Shown here: one piece after another, positions 18,362 through 29,310 of the stretch
Numbering within the stretch: the first letter of the stretch is position 1
Layout of the letters: every line of letters begins with the position of its first letter
Assembly: GCA_024226555.1 (NCBI GenBank)
Contig: JAAELO010000154.1
Coordinates: forward strand, 1 to 64,000
Source: Desulfobacterales bacterium
Lineage (GTDB): Bacteria; Desulfobacterota; Desulfobacteria; Desulfobacterales; JAAELO01
Direction of reading: 5' to 3'
DNA: 64,000 bases
Translations under genes and position numbers: made by a program
The notes under the pieces: generated by a model
Database searches by the model: none
What the model was told of the DNA's origin: nothing
What the model saw: the letters and a program-made list of their open reading frames with translations, nothing else

Positions 18362-19141
18362 ATGAATAAAAGAAGCTCATGGGAAATTCAAAAGGCTGTT
18401 GTTACCTCCCTTTTTCTAAGAGAGTTAAAAACACGTTTTGGAAAACAAAAGTTTGGCTATTTCTGGGCTATTGTTGAGCCTGCTGCAATTATAGTAGTTT
18501 TTTGGGTAATGTTTGGTTTTAGTATGAGGAAATCGACAACCGGAATAGATTTTCCAATGTTTCTTATGACCGGGATGGTTCCATTTCAGCTTTTTTCAAA
18601 AATTGTTAACCGTTCTATGGTTTCATTTCAAGCAAATAGAGGTTTGTTTAACTACAGACAGGTAAAACCTATTGATACTATTATTGCCAGAGTGCTTGTG
18701 GAATGTTTGGTCTATTTCATAGTCTTTAACATTTTTATATTGATAGGTTTTTTACTCGGATTTAATGCACGTGTTGATAATATTTTAGGTTTATTATTTA
18801 TAATGATTGAGTTAATTTTTTTTTCATCTGGATTCGGGCTAATTTGTGCTGCCATAGGGCACTTTTCTGAAACTTTTATAAAAGTTATTGGACTTATAAT
18901 GAGGCCTCTTTTCTTCTGTTCAGGGATTTATTTTACTGTTGAAATTGTTCCTGAACAATTTCGTTCTCTTTTGCTAATAAACCCACTACTACATTTTCTA
19001 GAAAAAATAAGATCGGTATATTTTGAATCTTTTTATTCTCCTTATGCCAGTGATACATATATATTACTCTGGACTGTATCCCTAACTATTATATCATTAT
19101 GGCTTTATACAAAGCTGCAAAATAAAATTATTGCATCATGA
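18362..19141 (+). CDS. kpsM: Capsule ABC exporter, permease
   Basis: A 259-residue inner-membrane protein with six helices and the ABC2-type polysaccharide permease layout (LKTRFGKQKFGYFWAIVEPA near residue 20). KpsM forms the channel that, with KpsT, moves the finished lipid-linked polysaccharide across the inner membrane. The next gene overlaps it by four bases (ATGA). It opens the 34-kb plus-strand capsule locus. Group 2 capsule genes elsewhere are arranged similarly as kpsMT next to kpsED. Confidence 0.92.
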   Translation: MNKRSSWEIQKAVVTSLFLRELKTRFGKQKFGYFWAIVEPAAIIVVFWVMFGFSMRKSTTGIDFPMFLMTGMVPFQLFSKIVNRSMVSFQANRGLFNYRQVKPIDTIIARVLVECLVYFIVFNIFILIGFLLGFNARVDNILGLLFIMIELIFFSSGFGLICAAIGHFSETFIKVIGLIMRPLFFCSGIYFTVEIVPEQFRSLLLINPLLHFLEKIRSVYFESFYSPYASDTYILLWTVSLTIISLWLYTKLQNKIIAS

Positions 19142-19794
19142 TAAATCTAAAAAATGTAACAAAATATTATAAAGTTAATGATGAAAAAAAATATATTTTA
19201 AAAAATGTAACCCTAACAATTCCAACAGGCACAAATTTAGGTATCATAGGTCGAAATGGGGCTGGTAAATCAACTTTTTTAAGAATGCTTGGAGGGATTG
19301 ATTTTCCAAACTCAGGTAGAATAGAATCTGATGTTAGATTTTCGTGGCCAATGGGATTATCCGGCGGTTTTCAAGGTAGTTTGACAGGTAGAGAAAATGC
19401 AAAATTCGTTTGTAGATTTTATGGTCTATCAAAACGAGATATTTCAAATACGTTAAATTATATCGATGATTTCAGCGAACTTGGAAAATATTTTGATATG
19501 CCAATAAAGACATACTCATCTGGTATGCGTGGTAGACTTAACTTTGCAATGAGTATGGCTTTTGAGTTTGACTGTTATTTAATAGATGAATTATTAGCTG
19601 TTGGAGATAAAAATTTTAAAGAAAAATGTGCTAAAACTCTTAATGAAAGAAAAAAAAATAAAACAATTTTACTTGTAAATCATAGTATGGGTACTCTTAA
19701 GAAGATGTGTGACTCAGGTGTACTTCTTGAAAATGGGACTTTAAGTTATTTTGAAAATATTAATGATGCAATTGTAGAGTATGAAAAAATATAA
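19138..19794 (+). CDS. kpsT: Capsule ABC exporter, ATP-binding subunit
   Basis: A 218-residue ATPase. Walker A is GRNGAGKST. The short KpsT-type Q-loop region has SGGFQGSLTGRENAKFV. The signature is YSSGMRGRLNFAMSMAFEFD, then Walker B CYLIDELLAVGD, the family's usual replacement of the Glu-containing motif, and the switch His in LVNHSMGT. Length fits the KpsT type, which lacks the C-terminal carbohydrate-binding domain of Wzt. It powers export through KpsM. It overlaps kpsM and abuts kpsE with no gap. Confidence 0.93.
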   Translation: MINLKNVTKYYKVNDEKKYILKNVTLTIPTGTNLGIIGRNGAGKSTFLRMLGGIDFPNSGRIESDVRFSWPMGLSGGFQGSLTGRENAKFVCRFYGLSKRDISNTLNYIDDFSELGKYFDMPIKTYSSGMRGRLNFAMSMAFEFDCYLIDELLAVGDKNFKEKCAKTLNERKKNKTILLVNHSMGTLKKMCDSGVLLENGTLSYFENINDAIVEYEKI

Positions 19795-21072
19795 ATGCCA
19801 AAAACAAACAAAATACTGAATGAAATACCAAAAGCTCTTGAACCAATAGATCAGAGTAATGTGGAAGATGTACTTTTTAATCCTGAAATAATTGAACCAA
19901 AAAAAAGAAGTTCTTTTCGAAGAAGTTTAAGAAAACTATATAAACACCCGATATTTTTTTTTAGGGATATTAAACTATTAAATCAACTGAAATCTTTCGT
20001 ATATATAAAACAATTTTTGTTTATTATTCTACCAATGTTGGTAACAACAATATATCTATATGGTTTTTCAATTGAAAAATATTGTTCCTCCACTACATAT
20101 CTGATCAGAGACAATAAGACTACGAATACTCTTGGTATAGACTTTGGAATATTTGGTTCGGGTTCATCTTCAAGAACAATTGACAACAAAGTACTTGTGA
20201 CATATCTAAGCTCATTTGACACACTTGACTCTGTTGATAAAAAATTTAAATTAAACAAACTTTACCATTCTGATCAAACAGATATTTTAGAAAGACTATT
20301 CACTTTTTCATCAAAAGAAGATTTTTTAGAACTATACCAAAAAAATCTTTTAATTGAAACAGATTCAAAAACAGGTTTAACAGAACTTTCATTTATGAGT
20401 AATAACCCTTCAATGTCAAAAAATATTGTAGGCTTTTTATTAATAAAAGGAGAGAGTTTTCTTAATGAATTAAATAAAAATAATGCGGAGAAGAAAATCT
20501 CATTTATAGATATACGACTTAAAGAGAATAAAAGAAAAATGAACGTTGCTATTCATAATCTTAAGTTATTTCAAAACATACATAAAATTATTAATCCAAC
20601 AGCAAATATGGAAGTTCAAAATTCAATAATTGCAAAGTTGGAAGGTTCTCTTGTTGAGAAAAACGCTGAAAAAAATCAGCTACTAAATTATATGAATAAA
20701 AATTCTCTTGATATATTACGGCTTGAAAATGAAATTAAGGAACTAAAATCATCTCTACACAATGTAAAATCCAGATTATCCGGTGAAAAAAAAGAAAGAC
20801 TAAATGAACTGTTTTTCCAGTATGAAAAATTAAAAGCAGAGGCTGATTTTTCTAAAGAAGTTTATACAAAAACTCTTATACAATATGAAGTGGGAAGAAT
20901 AGAAGCTTTGCAGGAATCTAAAATACTTGAAATAATAACTACTCCGACAAATCCTGATAGCTATTCATACCCTGAAAAATTTAGAACACTTTTAACTCTG
21001 TTTTTTCTATTAATTGTTTCTTATAAAATTATCAGCTTAATAATAATAATCGTTCAGGATCATAAGGATTAG
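19795..21072 (+). CDS. kpsE: Capsule export inner-membrane/periplasmic protein (PCP-3 type)
   Basis: A 425-residue protein. A cytoplasmic N-terminal tail of about 70 residues precedes a first membrane helix (72-92). A periplasmic domain with long coiled coil follows (about 225-370), then a second helix near the C terminus (about 397-418). This is the polysaccharide co-polymerase type 3 layout of KpsE/CtrB, which links the ABC exporter to the outer-membrane KpsD. Just before helix 1 lies the motif SLRKLYKHPIFFFRDIK (44-60), which is like the C-terminal tails of two other proteins of this locus. Its ATG directly follows the kpsT stop. Confidence 0.88.
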   Translation: MPKTNKILNEIPKALEPIDQSNVEDVLFNPEIIEPKKRSSFRRSLRKLYKHPIFFFRDIKLLNQLKSFVYIKQFLFIILPMLVTTIYLYGFSIEKYCSSTTYLIRDNKTTNTLGIDFGIFGSGSSSRTIDNKVLVTYLSSFDTLDSVDKKFKLNKLYHSDQTDILERLFTFSSKEDFLELYQKNLLIETDSKTGLTELSFMSNNPSMSKNIVGFLLIKGESFLNELNKNNAEKKISFIDIRLKENKRKMNVAIHNLKLFQNIHKIINPTANMEVQNSIIAKLEGSLVEKNAEKNQLLNYMNKNSLDILRLENEIKELKSSLHNVKSRLSGEKKERLNELFFQYEKLKAEADFSKEVYTKTLIQYEVGRIEALQESKILEIITTPTNPDSYSYPEKFRTLLTLFFLLIVSYKIISLIIIIVQDHKD

Positions 21073-21078
21073 GTTTTA

Positions 21079-22719
21079 ATGAAAAAAATAAAAGTAATAC
21101 TAATATTTATATTAATAAATCATATATGCATTTATAATATTACTGCTGGTACTAATTTTTCCATAAGCGAATCAACAGTTGTTGATGAAAAAAATGAATC
21201 ATTAAATGAAAAAAATATTTCGAATAAAACACGTGTATTTGGGTGGAATCTTTTCCAGGGAAATTTTAAAAACATAAAAAAACCAGGATATAATCCTGAT
21301 TACAGAATTGATATTGGTGATATAATTAACATTAAACTTTGGGGCGCCTTTGAACATGCGCAGGATATGCCTGTTGATAATCAGGGAAATATTTTTATAC
21401 CAAAAGTTGGTAATGTTAATGTTTTAGGTGTTGTTAATTCACAATTGGTAAAATTAATAAGAAAAAAAATCAGAACATTATACAGAGATAAAGTATATGT
21501 CTATGCGAATGTCGCTAACTACCAACCTATTTCAGTTTTTGTTGCAGGAAATGTTAATAAACCTGGTTTATACGAAGGGATGTCTTCAGACTCAATTATT
21601 CAGTTTCTTGATAAGGCAAAAGGTATTAATCCTGAATACGGAAGTTATCGCAAAGTAAATATTATAAGAAAAAACAAAATAATCAAAACAATAGACCTTT
21701 ATTCTTTTCTTACAAATGGAAGGCTTGATTTGTTCCAGTTTCAAAATGGTGACGTAATCTCAGTTACTAATGTAATACATAGAATAACAGTTACTGGTGA
21801 TGTTAAAAGGCCGTATATGTTTGAATTAACAGAAAACAAAATTTCACTTTCTAAAATTCTTAATATTGCAATATTAAACCCTACAGCCACAAACGTAACA
21901 ATAACGAGATGGGGTAAAAATAACAAAAAAATGTTAAAATCCACTACTATTAAAAAAAGCGGTTCATTATCTGTATTTTCTGGAGAATCCATAAATGTTT
22001 TTCAGGATCATTCTACAAATTTAAATACAATAACAATTTCAGGAGAACATGACGGTCTTCATACAATACTTGTTAGAAAAGATGATACTTTGGGTAAGAT
22101 TTTAAATCGGATTAATTTCAATTCAAGATCAGATATTCACTCCATTCAACTTTTTAGGGAAAGTGTAGCAGAAAAGCAGAAACAACTTCTTCTTGCTAAT
22201 TTAAAGGAACTTGAAAGACAAATTTTAACTACACCATCCGTTACTAAAGAAGAAAGTCTAATGCGGACACAGGAATCAAAGTCCATTCTTACATTTATTG
22301 AACGGGCAAAAAAAGTAGAACCAAAGGGTCAGATTGTAATTAATAAAAAAACAGACCTTGATGAAATATTTCTTGAAGATAACGATACTATATATATTCC
22401 TGGTAAAACCAATATAGTTCTTGTTCAGGGTGAAGTCTCCTTTCCAGGTGCCCATACATATGCAAAAAATCTTACCATTGAAGATTACATAAAATATGCT
22501 GGTGATTTAAATGAAAGAGCTGACGAAGACAAGATTCTTATTATTCACCATAATGGAAGAGTTGAAAAGTGTGATGATATATCAGATACCAAAGTTATTA
22601 ATGGAGATTCAATTCTAATTCTTCCAAAGTATGAAGGTAAAGGTCTTCAGATCACAAAAGATATTACTCAAATCTTATTTCAAATTGCTGTAACTTCTGG
22701 AATTCTCTTAGCTTTATAA
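21079..22719 (+). CDS. kpsD: Capsule export outer-membrane/periplasmic protein
   Basis: A 546-residue protein with a signal peptide (residues 1-23). The polysaccharide-export domain begins YRIDIGDIINIKLWG, followed by repeated SLBB-type segments such as ISVFVAGNVNKPGLYEG, HRITVTGDVKRPYMFEL and TNIVLVQGEVSFPGAHTYA. It ends in a hydrophobic segment (about 528-545), as KpsD proteins do. KpsD forms the outer-membrane exit of the exporter together with KpsE. It lies six bases after kpsE. About 150 bp without notable structure follow before kpsF. Confidence 0.88.
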   Translation: MKKIKVILIFILINHICIYNITAGTNFSISESTVVDEKNESLNEKNISNKTRVFGWNLFQGNFKNIKKPGYNPDYRIDIGDIINIKLWGAFEHAQDMPVDNQGNIFIPKVGNVNVLGVVNSQLVKLIRKKIRTLYRDKVYVYANVANYQPISVFVAGNVNKPGLYEGMSSDSIIQFLDKAKGINPEYGSYRKVNIIRKNKIIKTIDLYSFLTNGRLDLFQFQNGDVISVTNVIHRITVTGDVKRPYMFELTENKISLSKILNIAILNPTATNVTITRWGKNNKKMLKSTTIKKSGSLSVFSGESINVFQDHSTNLNTITISGEHDGLHTILVRKDDTLGKILNRINFNSRSDIHSIQLFRESVAEKQKQLLLANLKELERQILTTPSVTKEESLMRTQESKSILTFIERAKKVEPKGQIVINKKTDLDEIFLEDNDTIYIPGKTNIVLVQGEVSFPGAHTYAKNLTIEDYIKYAGDLNERADEDKILIIHHNGRVEKCDDISDTKVINGDSILILPKYEGKGLQITKDITQILFQIAVTSGILLAL

Positions 22720-22869
22720 TTCGTCTTCTATAATTAAAATTCACTTATTCTTTTTTCATTTTAACTATAAATTCATTTATGAATTTATATCATAAGTTTT
22801 GATTTCGGCAGGTTTGTTTAAATTCAAATTATATCTAAATTAATAAAATAAAAAAAAGGAAAATAACAG

Positions 22870-23820
22870 ATGGAAAGTATTCTTGAATCTGCAAAAAAAA
22901 CATTTAATGTCGAATCTAAAGCTATTGCAGGACTTTCTGAAAAACTTACAAACGATTTTATAAAAGTTGTTGATTTAATAAATTCAAAAAGAGAATCCCA
23001 TGTTATTCTTACAGGTATGGGTAAATCTGGATTAATAGGGAAGAAAATAGCTTCTACTATGTCTAGTACTGGTACTCCTTCATTTTTCTTGCACCCTGCA
23101 GAAGCAATACATGGTGATGTGGGAATGTTAACTTGTCATGATGTGGTCATAGCCATATCATACTCTGGAGAAACTGAAGAACTTATAAGATTGATACCAA
23201 TTATTAAAAAAATGAATACTAAATTGATTGCAATTACCGGAAACTCTGAATCCACTCTTGCAAAAGAAGCTGATTATTTTCTAAATGCTGGAGTTGATAA
23301 CGAGGCATGCCCTCTTCAATTAGCACCAACTTCATCAACAACAGCTGCTCTTGCTATGGGAGATGCATTATCGATTGCTTTGATGGAAATGAAAAATTTT
23401 ACTCCAACCGATTTTGCTTACAGACACCCCGGAGGAAGTCTTGGAAGGAGACTTATCACAAAAGTTAAGGATGTTATGCATTCAGAAAACTTACCCGTTC
23501 TATCAAAAGATTCAGGGGTTAAAGAGGTAATTTCATCTTTATCAAAAAGTAAAATGGGTATTACTGTAATAACAGAAGATGAAAAAATCATTGGAGCTGT
23601 CACAGACGGTGATATTTGCAGAGCTTTTGACAAGTATAATGGTAATTTTCTATCTCTTACAGCCGAGAGTATCATGACTGATAACCCAAAAACAATTGGT
23701 CAGGATGAATTAATAATTGATGCAGAAGAAATAATGCAACTAAATGAGATTGTTTCAATTATTGTTGAAGAGAAAGATTCTAAAAAATTAGCAGGTATTA
23801 TTCAAAGGCATGAAATTTAA
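22870..23820 (+). CDS. kpsF: Arabinose-5-phosphate isomerase
   Basis: A 316-residue cytoplasmic enzyme: a SIS sugar-isomerase domain (about 35-170) with TGMGKSGLIGKKIASTMSST and SYSGETEE, then two CBS domains (about 200-316). It interconverts ribulose 5-phosphate and arabinose 5-phosphate, the first step of Kdo synthesis. HPGGSLGRR between the domains is typical of KdsD/KpsF/GutQ. With kdsA, kdsC and kdsB further down, the locus has all dedicated CMP-Kdo genes, which fits the poly-Kdo linker made by KpsC and KpsS. Confidence 0.93.
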   Translation: MESILESAKKTFNVESKAIAGLSEKLTNDFIKVVDLINSKRESHVILTGMGKSGLIGKKIASTMSSTGTPSFFLHPAEAIHGDVGMLTCHDVVIAISYSGETEELIRLIPIIKKMNTKLIAITGNSESTLAKEADYFLNAGVDNEACPLQLAPTSSTTAALAMGDALSIALMEMKNFTPTDFAYRHPGGSLGRRLITKVKDVMHSENLPVLSKDSGVKEVISSLSKSKMGITVITEDEKIIGAVTDGDICRAFDKYNGNFLSLTAESIMTDNPKTIGQDELIIDAEEIMQLNEIVSIIVEEKDSKKLAGIIQRHEI

Positions 23821-23889
23821 CAATAAAATTACTAAATATTATTTTTAATTAAACAGAAATTTAATAAACTAAAATAGGTTTAAAAAAAA

Positions 23890-24789
23890 ATGACAAACTA
23901 CAAATCAAAAAGAAAAGGGATAATTCTTGCTGGTGGTAACGGAACGAGACTATATCCATTAACACAGGCTGTAAGTAAGCAACTAATGCCTGTGTATGAC
24001 AAACCTATGATTTTTTATCCTTTATCAACACTAATGCTAACAGGTATTCAGGATATCCTGATTATAACAACACCCCACGATGAACTTCAGTTTAAAAAAC
24101 TTTTAGGTAATGGTAATAAATGGGGAATAAATATTGAATATGCAGTACAACCATCTCCAGACGGACTTGCACAGGCATTTATAATTGGAGAGGATTTTCT
24201 TAAAGATTCATGTTGTTCGTTAATTTTGGGAGATAATCTGTTTTATGGACATAACTTTAGTGAAAAATTAATAAAAGCAGACCAAAGAGAATCAGGGGCT
24301 ACAGTATTCAGCTATCATGTAAAAAACCCAACTGCATATGGTGTTGTTGATTTTAATGAAAATGGTAGAGCAATTTCAATTGAGGAAAAACCAGAAAATC
24401 CTAAATCAAACTATGCTGTTACAGGGCTTTACTTTTATGATAACCGAGTGATAGACATCGCAAAATCAGTTAAACCTTCTGCAAGAGGAGAGCTTGAGAT
24501 TACATCTGTAAATGATATTTATCTTAAAGAATCTAATCTTTTTGTTGAACAGTTAGGACGAGGGTCCACATGGCTTGATACTGGAACTCATAAAGATCTT
24601 ATGTTAGCTGCAAGTTTTATAGAAACAATTGAGTCAAGGCAAGGGCTCAAAATTGCCTGTCCTGAAGAGATCGCTTATAGAAAAGGCTTTATAACAGCTA
24701 AAGAATTAGAGAATATTGCAGAACCTCTTCTTAAAAGTGGTTATGGAGAATATCTATTGGAAATTTGTAACGAAAGTCAGGTCGCATGA
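23890..24789 (+). CDS. rfbA: Glucose-1-phosphate thymidylyltransferase
   Basis: A 299-residue cytoplasmic nucleotidyltransferase. The opening [20 protein letters not shown] is the nucleotide-binding loop, followed by [20 protein letters not shown]. It makes dTDP-glucose from dTTP and glucose 1-phosphate, the first step of the dTDP-L-rhamnose pathway. It overlaps rfbC by four bases. The order A-C-D-B is complete here, so the capsule probably contains rhamnose or another dTDP-6-deoxyhexose derived from the same intermediates. Confidence 0.94.
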   Translation: MTNYKSKRKGIILAGGNGTRLYPLTQAVSKQLMPVYDKPMIFYPLSTLMLTGIQDILIITTPHDELQFKKLLGNGNKWGINIEYAVQPSPDGLAQAFIIGEDFLKDSCCSLILGDNLFYGHNFSEKLIKADQRESGATVFSYHVKNPTAYGVVDFNENGRAISIEEKPENPKSNYAVTGLYFYDNRVIDIAKSVKPSARGELEITSVNDIYLKESNLFVEQLGRGSTWLDTGTHKDLMLAASFIETIESRQGLKIACPEEIAYRKGFITAKELENIAEPLLKSGYGEYLLEICNESQVA

Positions 24790-25376
24790 AGATAGTAGAA
24801 ACAAAAATTCCTGATCTGAAAGTTATTGAACCAGAAGTATTTGGTGATGATCGCGGTTTTTTCATGGAAACATATCAAAAGAAAAAACTTCTATCTGCCG
24901 GAATTTCTGATGATTTTGTTCAGGATAACCACAGTAAATCAACACAGGGTATTTTGAGAGGCCTTCACTTTCAAAAAAAAAATACTCAGGGAAAATTTGT
25001 AAGGGTTATCAGTGGCGAGGTTTTCGATGCAGCTGTTGACCTGAGAAAAGATTCTCCTACATATGGAATGTGGGAAGGTGTAATTTTATCTGCAGAAAAC
25101 AAAAAAATGTTCTGGGTCCCTGAAGGATTTGCCCACGGATTTTACGTAACATCAGAAAGCGCAGAATTTATCTATAAATGCACCAACTACTATGACCCAG
25201 AGTACGAATGCTCAATAGCATGGAATGATCCTACAATCGGAATTGAGTGGCCTCTTACTAACAGCCAGCTACCTTCTCTCTCCCAGAAAGATAATAAAGG
25301 AGTAACGCTTGAAGAGGCAGGATACTTTATTCAAGGAGAGTGGGAATCAGGTGAAATGGTTAAGAGAAGTGCATAG
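24786..25376 (+). CDS. rfbC: dTDP-4-dehydrorhamnose 3,5-epimerase
   Basis: A 196-residue cupin-fold enzyme. The motifs [31 protein letters not shown] and [19 protein letters not shown] are all present. The active-site His is in RGLHFQ, with Tyr in [10 protein letters not shown]. It epimerises dTDP-4-keto-6-deoxyglucose at C3 and C5, in the third step of dTDP-L-rhamnose synthesis. Translation is coupled to rfbA by overlap. A 78-bp gap separates it from rfbD. Confidence 0.94.
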   Translation: MKIVETKIPDLKVIEPEVFGDDRGFFMETYQKKKLLSAGISDDFVQDNHSKSTQGILRGLHFQKKNTQGKFVRVISGEVFDAAVDLRKDSPTYGMWEGVILSAENKKMFWVPEGFAHGFYVTSESAEFIYKCTNYYDPEYECSIAWNDPTIGIEWPLTNSQLPSLSQKDNKGVTLEEAGYFIQGEWESGEMVKRSA

Positions 25377-25454
25377 GACTTCAGGGCTAAAACCTGAGGA
25401 AAAATATCTAAAAAAAGAGTTATCAAACAAAAAATTTGTTTTGAAAGTTTTATT

Positions 25455-26327
25455 ATGAAAGTACTTATCACAGGATCGGATGGACAGCTTGGGTATGAGC
25501 TTGTCAAAATGCAAACTCAAGGGGTTGAAATTCACGCGTTCGATATTTTCGATCTTGATATTACAAATTTTAATGATGTTTCAAAAAAGGTTATGGAATT
25601 GAACCCTGATGTCATTATTAATGCTGCTGCATACACTGCAGTTGATAAGGCGGAAATAGACTCTGAGGCTGCATATCTTGTTAATGAAACAGGTGCCGAA
25701 AATCTTGGGCGTGCCTGTGCTGAGAATAACTGTAGAATGATCCATGTATCCACGGATTTTGTTTTTGACGGTTCATCATCCAGACCTTATACGTCTGATG
25801 ATACTCCCTCCCCTGTTGGAGTTTACGGATTAAGTAAGCTTAAAGGGGAAGAAGCAGTCTTTAGAGAAACAAATGGTAATGCTCTAATAATTCGAACTGC
25901 CTGGGTTTACTCAGCCCATGGAAACAACTTTGTTAAAACAATGCTGCGCCTGATGGCAGAAAAAGACCAGTTAAGCGTTGTCGCAGATCAAATAGGGACA
26001 CCATCATGGGCCTGCGGCCTTGCCAAAACAATCTGGAAAGCACTGAATTTCCGAGAAGTTAAAGGAGTCTTTCACTGGACTGACGCAGGTATTGCAAGCT
26101 GGTATGATTTTGCCGTCGCAATTCAGAAGGAAGCATTAAAACTGGGACTTCTTAAAAAAAGAATCCCGATAAAACCGATAAAAACTATCGACTTCCCTAC
26201 TCCGGCAAAAAGACCTTCATACAGCGTTCTTGATAAAACCATGACCTGGGAAACTTTTGGGATTGAGAGTCAGCACTGGGGTGAAGCATTGAAAGAAATG
26301 ATGGAAGAGATAGAAAAAAAGGACTAA
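25455..26327 (+). CDS. rfbD: dTDP-4-dehydrorhamnose reductase
   Basis: A 290-residue short-chain reductase of the RmlD type. N-terminal VLITGSDGQLGYELVK is the dinucleotide site, and V-Y-G-L-S-K-L-K-G-E carries the catalytic Tyr and Lys. It reduces dTDP-4-keto-L-rhamnose to dTDP-L-rhamnose with NADPH, the last step of the pathway. rfbB follows after nine bases. Base use in rfbD and rfbB is richer in G+C than in the glycosyltransferase genes that follow, as expected for conserved cassette genes of different origin. Confidence 0.93.
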   Translation: MKVLITGSDGQLGYELVKMQTQGVEIHAFDIFDLDITNFNDVSKKVMELNPDVIINAAAYTAVDKAEIDSEAAYLVNETGAENLGRACAENNCRMIHVSTDFVFDGSSSRPYTSDDTPSPVGVYGLSKLKGEEAVFRETNGNALIIRTAWVYSAHGNNFVKTMLRLMAEKDQLSVVADQIGTPSWACGLAKTIWKALNFREVKGVFHWTDAGIASWYDFAVAIQKEALKLGLLKKRIPIKPIKTIDFPTPAKRPSYSVLDKTMTWETFGIESQHWGEALKEMMEEIEKKD

Positions 26328-26336
26328 AAAAAATAT

Positions 26337-27428
26337 ATGCACTCAAACACAATTACAAAACGGAATCTCTTAGTAACCGGTGGTGCCGGTTTTATTGGAT
26401 CAAATTTTGTGCATTACTGGCTCGGGAAATACTCTGAGGATAAGGTCATTGTTCTTGATGCACTGACTTACGCAGGAAATAGGGCCAACCTTGATCCTGT
26501 TAAGGAAAATCCGAATTTCGAATTTGTTCACGGCAATATCTGTGATCAGGCTCTTGTGGAAAAAATGCTTACCGAACATGACATAAACACCATCGTTCAT
26601 TTTGCAGCCGAATCCCATGTAGATAGATCAATAACCGGACCAGATGAGTTTATTGAAACAAATATTATTGGGACATATACACTTCTAAAAGCTGCAAAAA
26701 AAGTATGGCTTGATAGTAAGAAATTGATACCTCACCGCTTTCATCATATTTCAACTGATGAAGTATATGGCACGCTTGGTATGGATGACCCTGCTTTTAC
26801 TGAAGAAACTCCTTATGCACCGAACTCCCCATATTCTGCAAGCAAAGCATCTTCAGACCATTTGGTAAGAGCTTATCACCACACTTATGGACTTGAAGTA
26901 ACAACCAGCAACTGCTCCAATAATTATGGACCGTATCATTTCCCAGAAAAACTAATTCCACTGATTATCACCAATATTCTCTTGGACAAACCACTGCCGG
27001 TTTATGGTGATGGTCAGCAGATCCGCGATTGGTTATATGTGGAAGATCATGCCCGTGGTATCGAGTTGGTTTTAAATAAAGGGAGCTTAGGTGAAAACTA
27101 TAATATCGGAGGTCATAACGAATGGACCAATATCGATATTGTCAAACTTGTGTGTAAACTTTTAAACGAGCAATTCCAAAGCAATAATGCACTATCCGTT
27201 AGATACCCGTTAGCCAAAGCCACTTTAGAAAACAGAGCCGAAGAGTTAATCACTTTTGTACAAGACAGAGCCGGCCACGACTGGCGCTATGCGATTGATG
27301 CCACTAAAACGAATAATGAACTGGGTTATAAACCGGTAGAATCCTTTGAAACAGGGATTAAAAAAACGGTAGAATGGTATTTGGGGAATGATAATTGGTG
27401 GGAGGTGTTGCATGCTTCAAGCTTCTAA
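26337..27428 (+). CDS. rfbB: dTDP-glucose 4,6-dehydratase
   Basis: A 363-residue extended short-chain dehydrogenase. [20 protein letters not shown] is the NAD site, [12 protein letters not shown] and [12 protein letters not shown] follow, and YSASKASSD carries the catalytic Tyr and Lys. It converts dTDP-glucose to dTDP-4-keto-6-deoxyglucose, the second step to dTDP-rhamnose. It is slightly longer than the common 350-residue form because of an insertion before [11 protein letters not shown]. Its last 17 bases overlap the start of the next gene. Confidence 0.94.
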   Translation: MHSNTITKRNLLVTGGAGFIGSNFVHYWLGKYSEDKVIVLDALTYAGNRANLDPVKENPNFEFVHGNICDQALVEKMLTEHDINTIVHFAAESHVDRSITGPDEFIETNIIGTYTLLKAAKKVWLDSKKLIPHRFHHISTDEVYGTLGMDDPAFTEETPYAPNSPYSASKASSDHLVRAYHHTYGLEVTTSNCSNNYGPYHFPEKLIPLIITNILLDKPLPVYGDGQQIRDWLYVEDHARGIELVLNKGSLGENYNIGGHNEWTNIDIVKLVCKLLNEQFQSNNALSVRYPLAKATLENRAEELITFVQDRAGHDWRYAIDATKTNNELGYKPVESFETGIKKTVEWYLGNDNWWEVLHASSF

Positions 27429-29310
27429 AATGATTTGGAAAGTACCTAAAATGATCTGGAAAGGTCGTGAAAAAACAACGCTAAATATTAGTGATGTTAA
27501 AAAAGTTTCTAATAAACTTCAATACAATGACTTTATAAATCAATTATGTATAGCTAGACCTGACTTAGAAAAAAACTTTATTATAAAATTGTTAATTGAT
27601 GAAAATGAATATTTCCGAAAATATCCTGATGTAAAAAATTCTGGAATGTCTGCTATTAAACATTATATTTCACATGGTTTTTATGAAAAAAGAGATTTAC
27701 CTATCCCGAAAAACATACCTTATGTAACAATAGATAAAAAAGATCAGGAAAAATGTATCTATTTTTCTAATGGACTTAAAGAAGATGGTGCGTTTCAATA
27801 TGAAAAATATAAAGATAGCCTTGTGTTTAACAACACATCAGATTTTAAACAAATTGTTATATCAATATTTTTAGGTAACAAATTAATTTATTCCTGTGCA
27901 GAATTTGATGACATGGGTTTATATGTTATTGAACTATCTAAAAAAATAGGTGTGACCACTATGCTAAGTAGTGATGATATTGTAAACAATGATGAGACAA
28001 TGGGTTCTGTAAGTTCAATTATTTCATCTGTTAAATCTTTGGTTAAGCATGTTTCTGATCTTGATCTTGAATACAATAAATTTTTAAAAGATTTGTGCAA
28101 CGCCAGACCTGACATAGGCAAAAAATATATTAGTGAACTGTTAATTGATGAAAGGCAATATTTTAGAGATTATCCAGATATAAAGAAAATAGGAATATCT
28201 GCTGCCCAGCATTATTTTACACATGGCATTAAAGAAAATCGAAATTTACCAATCCCTAAATTCTTGCCATATTTGGTAAGAGGTGAAGAACCCCACGGGA
28301 CATATTTATATTTCTCTAATGCTCCGTTGCGAGATGGTTCGTTTCAATATAGATGCGTATTTCAGGCCGAAAAATACAAACAGAGTCTTGTGTATAACAG
28401 CACTTCAGATTTAAAAAAAATCATTAGAGCTCTGTTTATAAGTAAAACAATAATCTTTTCACGGCCAGAAGTTAGTAGTATAAGTCAATACATTATTAAA
28501 TTAGCAAAAAGAATAGGTGTAATTGTCGAGTTTGATTATGATGATTTACTTTTACCGGAATATTCAGATTATTTAGGACATGTCCGTTCCAAGTTTAGTA
28601 GTCCGGAGTCAGCGAATAAAAATATAATTGCTAAATTACCGTATTTGTATTTAGCAGATAGTTTTCGGTGTACATCGCCTTTGATTGCATCTCATTTATC
28701 AAAATTGAGTAAGCCTGTTAGTATCCACCAAAATAAATTACCATTGCACATGTCTAATCGAGAGCAAGATGTTGTAGATAAGTTGAAAGATATAAATAAC
28801 AGAAAAATAAACATTATCTATTTATCTGGTACAGCCACGCATAAAAAAGATTATTCAGTAATTCATGGCTTGTTAATTAAGCTCGCTCAACAGTACCCAG
28901 ATAAATTTACTCTTACATTTTTAGGTAATACACAGCAAAATATTGATCCATTTAACCTCTTATTAGGGGAGGATAATGTAAAGGTTATCCAAAGAGTTAA
29001 TTTCCAGGAAATGTTAAAAATTATTGCAAAGCATGATGTGGGCTTAGTACCGCTGGAAAATACAATATTTAATAACGCCAAATCCAATATTAAATTTATT
29101 GAATGTGGTTCACAAGGAACCCCCGTCATAGCTAGTGATGCGAATGAGTTCAAGTCATCCATTATAAATGGGAAAACTGGATGGTTATGTTCGAATCAAT
29201 CTCAATGGATTGATATTCTAAGCAAGATAATTAATAAAAATGTAGATATATTACCAGTATCTTTAAATGCAAAACAGCAAGTTGAAGCTGATTTTATGAT
29301 AGGTAAATAA
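27412..29310 (+). CDS. Glycosyltransferase with duplicated N-terminal module
   Basis: A 632-residue protein. ATG at 27412 is preferred over 27388 because GGAGG lies six bases upstream of it. Residues 38-190 and 219-380 are two copies of one module: each has ARPDxxKK...LLIDE.xYFRxYPDxK..G.SA..HY..HG..E.R.LPIPK, then YFSN...DG.FQY. The YPDV...HY..HG part is a known add-on in capsule and adhesion proteins. The C-terminal 250 residues are a GT-B-like glycosyltransferase with [44 protein letters not shown] and ASDANEF. The same landmarks occur in the proteins at 41684 and 44896, and more weakly at 43883. The sugar is unknown. Confidence 0.75.
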   Translation: MLQASKMIWKVPKMIWKGREKTTLNISDVKKVSNKLQYNDFINQLCIARPDLEKNFIIKLLIDENEYFRKYPDVKNSGMSAIKHYISHGFYEKRDLPIPKNIPYVTIDKKDQEKCIYFSNGLKEDGAFQYEKYKDSLVFNNTSDFKQIVISIFLGNKLIYSCAEFDDMGLYVIELSKKIGVTTMLSSDDIVNNDETMGSVSSIISSVKSLVKHVSDLDLEYNKFLKDLCNARPDIGKKYISELLIDERQYFRDYPDIKKIGISAAQHYFTHGIKENRNLPIPKFLPYLVRGEEPHGTYLYFSNAPLRDGSFQYRCVFQAEKYKQSLVYNSTSDLKKIIRALFISKTIIFSRPEVSSISQYIIKLAKRIGVIVEFDYDDLLLPEYSDYLGHVRSKFSSPESANKNIIAKLPYLYLADSFRCTSPLIASHLSKLSKPVSIHQNKLPLHMSNREQDVVDKLKDINNRKINIIYLSGTATHKKDYSVIHGLLIKLAQQYPDKFTLTFLGNTQQNIDPFNLLLGEDNVKVIQRVNFQEMLKIIAKHDVGLVPLENTIFNNAKSNIKFIECGSQGTPVIASDANEFKSSIINGKTGWLCSNQSQWIDILSKIINKNVDILPVSLNAKQQVEADFMIGK

